Source: Methylobacteriaceae bacterium (GTDB lineage Bacteria; Pseudomonadota; Alphaproteobacteria; Rhizobiales; Beijerinckiaceae). From it: a stretch of DNA of 64,000 bases. A program made the translations under genes and the position numbers. Location: the NCBI GenBank assembly GCA_947444195.1, contig CANEZL010000003.1, forward strand, positions 140,118 through 204,117, read 5' to 3'. The notes beneath the pieces are model-generated. The model saw nothing but the letters and a program-made list of their open reading frames with translations, was not told the DNA's origin and made no database searches. Shown in pieces: positions 61,520 to 64,000 of the stretch; the stretch's first letter is position 1; each line of letters begins with the position of its first letter.

Positions 61520-63309
61520 CACGCCGCCTCCCGGTCCGCTGCGGCCAGAAGACCGAGCAGCGCTGTATCGGCATCCGCAGCGGGTACGGACCCATCCATG
61601 TAGATGTCCGCCACGCGCTGGAGCCCGACGCAGGTCACGGCCCGCTGCGTGCGGGGCAAGGAGATGTCGCCGGGCTCAGCCGGCGGTTCAGTAAAGTCCG
61701 AGCGCCTGTCGCCCGTCACCGGGCCCTCCGGCAAGTTCTGGCGCCGACCCGTGCCCACCACGATGAGATGCGGATGCGGGTTCGGTGTCCTGGCCCACTC
61801 CTCAAGCAGCCGCAACATCTCCTGCCCGCCACGCACGGGATCTCGCCAGACGAGGACGTGCGCGCCAGATCCAGCAAGCCGAAGCTGGCCATGACGGTCC
61901 TCGGCCCTGTGCCAGTCGATGCCAGCGACGCCCGCTAACGCGGCCAAGCCGTGTAGGGCCTCGCCCAAGATCTCTAAGTGAGGTTCGAGCTTATCCGGGT
62001 TGATCCGCGTCCCGGCGGTGCCGCCTAGCAGCGAGGACAACAGGCTCGCCGCGAGTGGGTGCACCGTGCTCGCGAGATGATGTCTCACGGCTTCGAGGCC
62101 TTTGGGAAGCCCGGCATTCCAGTCCGGCCCAAGGGGCAGGCGGCGCGTCAGGCGGTCCAGCTCGTGTGCCTCCGTGATCTCGTCGATGTCCAGTCTTGTC
62201 CCGAGCCCCTCTCCGGTCAGCGGCACCGTACACTCGATCTTCCACAGGTCCATGGCTGTGGCGGGCCCGGGGGCATGGAAACTGAGTGGTCCCGCGGCGA
62301 CTCGGGGCCCGCTGCCACGGACCAGCACGCCCTCCACGGTCCCCGGAACTGAGATCGGACGCCCGCCCCCTGAAGCCCGCAGGCCGCGCGGGAAGACGGA
62401 GAACGAGCCGAACGCGCCGCTGAGGGACCGCCAGCGGTCCACTTCCTCGTCTGAATGGCAAGGGCAGCATGCCTGGTTGCACGTCACGAAGCTGACGCGG
62501 CGCGTCGCCGAGACGTCGTTGACGAACCGGTCTATGGCACGGCGCCAGTTCTTGTTCGCCGGCGCCTCCTGCAGCAAGCTGGCGGTGACCAAGACAGGAT
62601 GGGCGTCCCGCGCGTCAGCTTCGAGCGCGGCCTTGATGCGCTCCCTTGTCGTCGGGGCGCCCGGCGCTTCCGCCTGCACGGCCTCCGCGCATATCAATGG
62701 GAACAGGTCGAGGTCGGCCAGGCGCAGCCGCAGCAGCGACATCCCGCGCCGCATGTGCGGCATCTGCCTTTCGTGAGCCTGCTCCAAGAAGGTCTTCAGG
62801 AAGACGATGCAGGCCGTTCCCTCGCCGGGGCGATGGACCCAGCACCATCCGGCTCCGTACCTGTTGTCGTTGCCTAGCGGGCCGACGCCCTCGCGGTCCC
62901 AGGCCGCATGACGCCCCTCACCGCCGTCGAGCCAAGCCTCAATGCCTCCTCCGTTCGCGACGCCGAAACCAGCCACGAGGATCAGGGTGCGGGGGCAGGA
63001 CTGGACCGCCGCGTCGACTGCCTCCCAATCCTGCGAGCCGAGCGCGTATTCGGGGGCGACGACGAGCGTCGGAAAGCGACCGGGCAAAAGATGGTCCAGT
63101 GCGGTGCCGTTCCCCGGCGGAATACGCGCGAACAACTGCGTGAGGGCCGCTACGACGGGCGGCCGAGAAGCGTCCCGCTCAATGACACCTAAATCTACCG
63201 GTTGCGCTTGGACCAGGCAAAGCTGCACCTCGCGACGTTCCAGCAGACCAAAACCGATGTCGAACGTCGCGATGCCGCCTTCATGGCTGACTCTGATTGG
63301 TAGCGGCAT
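61519..63309 (-). CDS. Nitrilase-superfamily (C-N hydrolase) enzyme, probable effector
   Basis: The first half of this 596-residue protein matches the carbon-nitrogen hydrolase fold. The catalytic triad can be placed as Glu87 in VVAPEYALG, Lys172 in VFLKTFLEQ and Cys207 in PLICAEAV, each in the expected order and spacing. The enzyme would hydrolyse a nitrile or amide, or transfer an acyl group. The C-terminal half (about 350-596) has no recognised domain. It is the first gene of a four-gene operon and overlaps the next start. ATG at 63309 is used; in-frame starts up to 63447 are possible and the start is uncertain. Confidence 0.75.
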   Translation of the reverse strand: MPLPIRVSHEGGIATFDIGFGLLERREVQLCLVQAQPVDLGVIERDASRPPVVAALTQLFARIPPGNGTALDHLLPGRFPTLVVAPEYALGSQDWEAVDAAVQSCPRTLILVAGFGVANGGGIEAWLDGGEGRHAAWDREGVGPLGNDNRYGAGWCWVHRPGEGTACIVFLKTFLEQAHERQMPHMRRGMSLLRLRLADLDLFPLICAEAVQAEAPGAPTTRERIKAALEADARDAHPVLVTASLLQEAPANKNWRRAIDRFVNDVSATRRVSFVTCNQACCPCHSDEEVDRWRSLSGAFGSFSVFPRGLRASGGGRPISVPGTVEGVLVRGSGPRVAAGPLSFHAPGPATAMDLWKIECTVPLTGEGLGTRLDIDEITEAHELDRLTRRLPLGPDWNAGLPKGLEAVRHHLASTVHPLAASLLSSLLGGTAGTRINPDKLEPHLEILGEALHGLAALAGVAGIDWHRAEDRHGQLRLAGSGAHVLVWRDPVRGGQEMLRLLEEWARTPNPHPHLIVVGTGRRQNLPEGPVTGDRRSDFTEPPAEPGDISLPRTQRAVTCVGLQRVADIYMDGSVPAADADTALLGLLAAADREAA

Positions 63310-63861
63310 GCGTGCTATGGCGGGAGTCCGTTGGATGGAGGGCGGGGTAGCCTTGCGCAGGCTCCACCCGCTCCAAACTCTCACCGTACAGCATCCGGCA
63401 ATCACCTGAGATAGCGCGAACGCGCTGTCCACCGCCATGAGTGCCAAGGCGAAGCGAGGGACAAGTTCGACATCGCGGCCGTCGCCCAGAGTCTGTGGAA
63501 GCTTTCTAAGCTGATCCCGATACCGCAGCCGAGCCTAATCGGCCGGCCCCATTAAGGCAGATTGCTCGTCCGCCCAGCGCTTCATCTGTGAAGAACGCGA
63601 GTTTTACAACGCAATTGGCGCACCTCGGAAGGAGCGACGGCACTTTGACGCACAGTAGCAAGTGCATTCCGACTGTCCGACCCGCTATCTTAGCGAAAAC
63701 ATCAGCCAGACCGGAGACGAAGCATACGCAGCCGGCCGGGTGGTGGTGGATGACCTCACCAGCCACACCTAAGCCGACACCGCCGGCGTCCCGGCCGTGC
63801 CGCCGCCACCGACGTGGATGACGGCAGCTACGCCCCCCGGCCGACTAGCTCCTAGAGGGTG
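63310..63861. other. Upstream region of the nitrilase-SMC operon
   Basis: This interval contains the operon promoter and, on the plus strand near 63,660-63,770, a short open frame ending GRVVVDDLTSHT that may be a relic of a former gene. No complete gene, RNA or clear promoter hexamers were identified. The IS5-family end begins at its right edge. Confidence 0.4.
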
Positions 63862-64000
63862 TTATGAACTTGAGGCGATTGCAGCGGCCTGTTTGAGCAT
63901 GATGCAGACGAAGGCGACGCGGTGCAGGTCTGCCAACGTTGTGGCGTAGCGCTCGTAATCTTTGACGAGCCTGCGGAAGCGGGTGGCCCAGGCGAAGGAG
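63855..64000 (-). mobile_element. IS5-family insertion sequence, one end only
   Basis: The end of an insertion sequence begins near 63,855 (GAGGGTGTTATGAACTT, a plausible terminal repeat), just before the transposase stop codon, and continues past the window edge. The terminus is estimated because the other end and the target duplication are not visible. Confidence 0.65.
63862..64000 (-). CDS. IS5-family transposase, C-terminal fragment
   Basis: The last 45 codons of a minus-strand gene are present, ending in TAA at 63,862. The translation FAWATRFRRLVKDYERYATT, then LADLHRVAFVCIMLKQAA, is the characteristic C-terminus of IS5-family DDE transposases, including the final Tyr-rich helix. The gene is cut by the right edge of the window, so whether the element is complete and active cannot be judged. 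Confidence 0.85.
   Translation of the reverse strand, partial: SFAWATRFRRLVKDYERYATTLADLHRVAFVCIMLKQAAAIASSS

Noticed and set aside
63506..63766. An 86-codon minus-strand open frame upstream of the nitrilase operon
   Set aside because: There is no ribosome site and no recognisable motif, and the opposite strand has an equally plausible short relic; the evidence supports neither as a gene.

Overview
The window is GC-rich chromosomal DNA of an alphaproteobacterium. A Hyphomicrobiales member close to Methylobacterium is most likely. The clues are a GcrA cell-cycle regulator, a shortened Omp2b-type porin, a REP-like palindrome of a form common in this order, a methylerythritol-phosphate pathway gene (ispE) and ETF-ubiquinone oxidoreductase. 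The genus is an inference from gene content only.

Positions 1-47,340 read as conserved backbone. They hold gcrA; a lemA/TPM-domain envelope cluster (2.6-4.7 kb); a polysaccharide deacetylase; a minus-strand run emrA-emrB-SDR-hydrolase-flavin monooxygenase (5.7-11.8 kb); an HdeD-like membrane protein; a bifunctional penicillin-binding protein with an extra C-terminal domain; amn; trmO; an RND efflux operon with a divergent TetR regulator and visible operator (18-24 kb); moeA; a zinc peptidase; a uracil-DNA glycosylase; ETF-QO; a TPR protein; ispE; an acyltransferase; a drug exporter; the flagellar operon flgE-flgK-flgL (37-42.2 kb) behind a sigma-54-type promoter; a BLUF photoreceptor; a single-domain response regulator; prfC; and an SDR.

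A tRNA-Gln gene at 47.34 kb marks the start of an integrated element. A tyrosine recombinase follows directly and the cargo continues to at least 64 kb. The cargo looks like a genome-defence island. It has an XRE regulator; a beta-CASP metallo-beta-lactamase protein translationally coupled to a PD-(D/E)XK nuclease-like protein; secreted and unknown proteins; a degenerate nucleotidyltransferase-fold protein; a methyltransferase-HNH fusion; and a tightly packed four-gene minus-strand operon (63.3 to 56.8 kb). That operon encodes a nitrilase-fold enzyme, a small middle-component-like protein, an SMC/Rad50-like ATPase with a CxxC hook, and a membrane-TPR protein. It has the layout of an ABC-three-component conflict system with an amidohydrolase as the likely effector, and it is the best candidate for an undescribed system here. 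An IS5-family transposase end closes the window; the right border of the island is not visible.

All functions are read from translated sequence and remembered family features. No database search was run.
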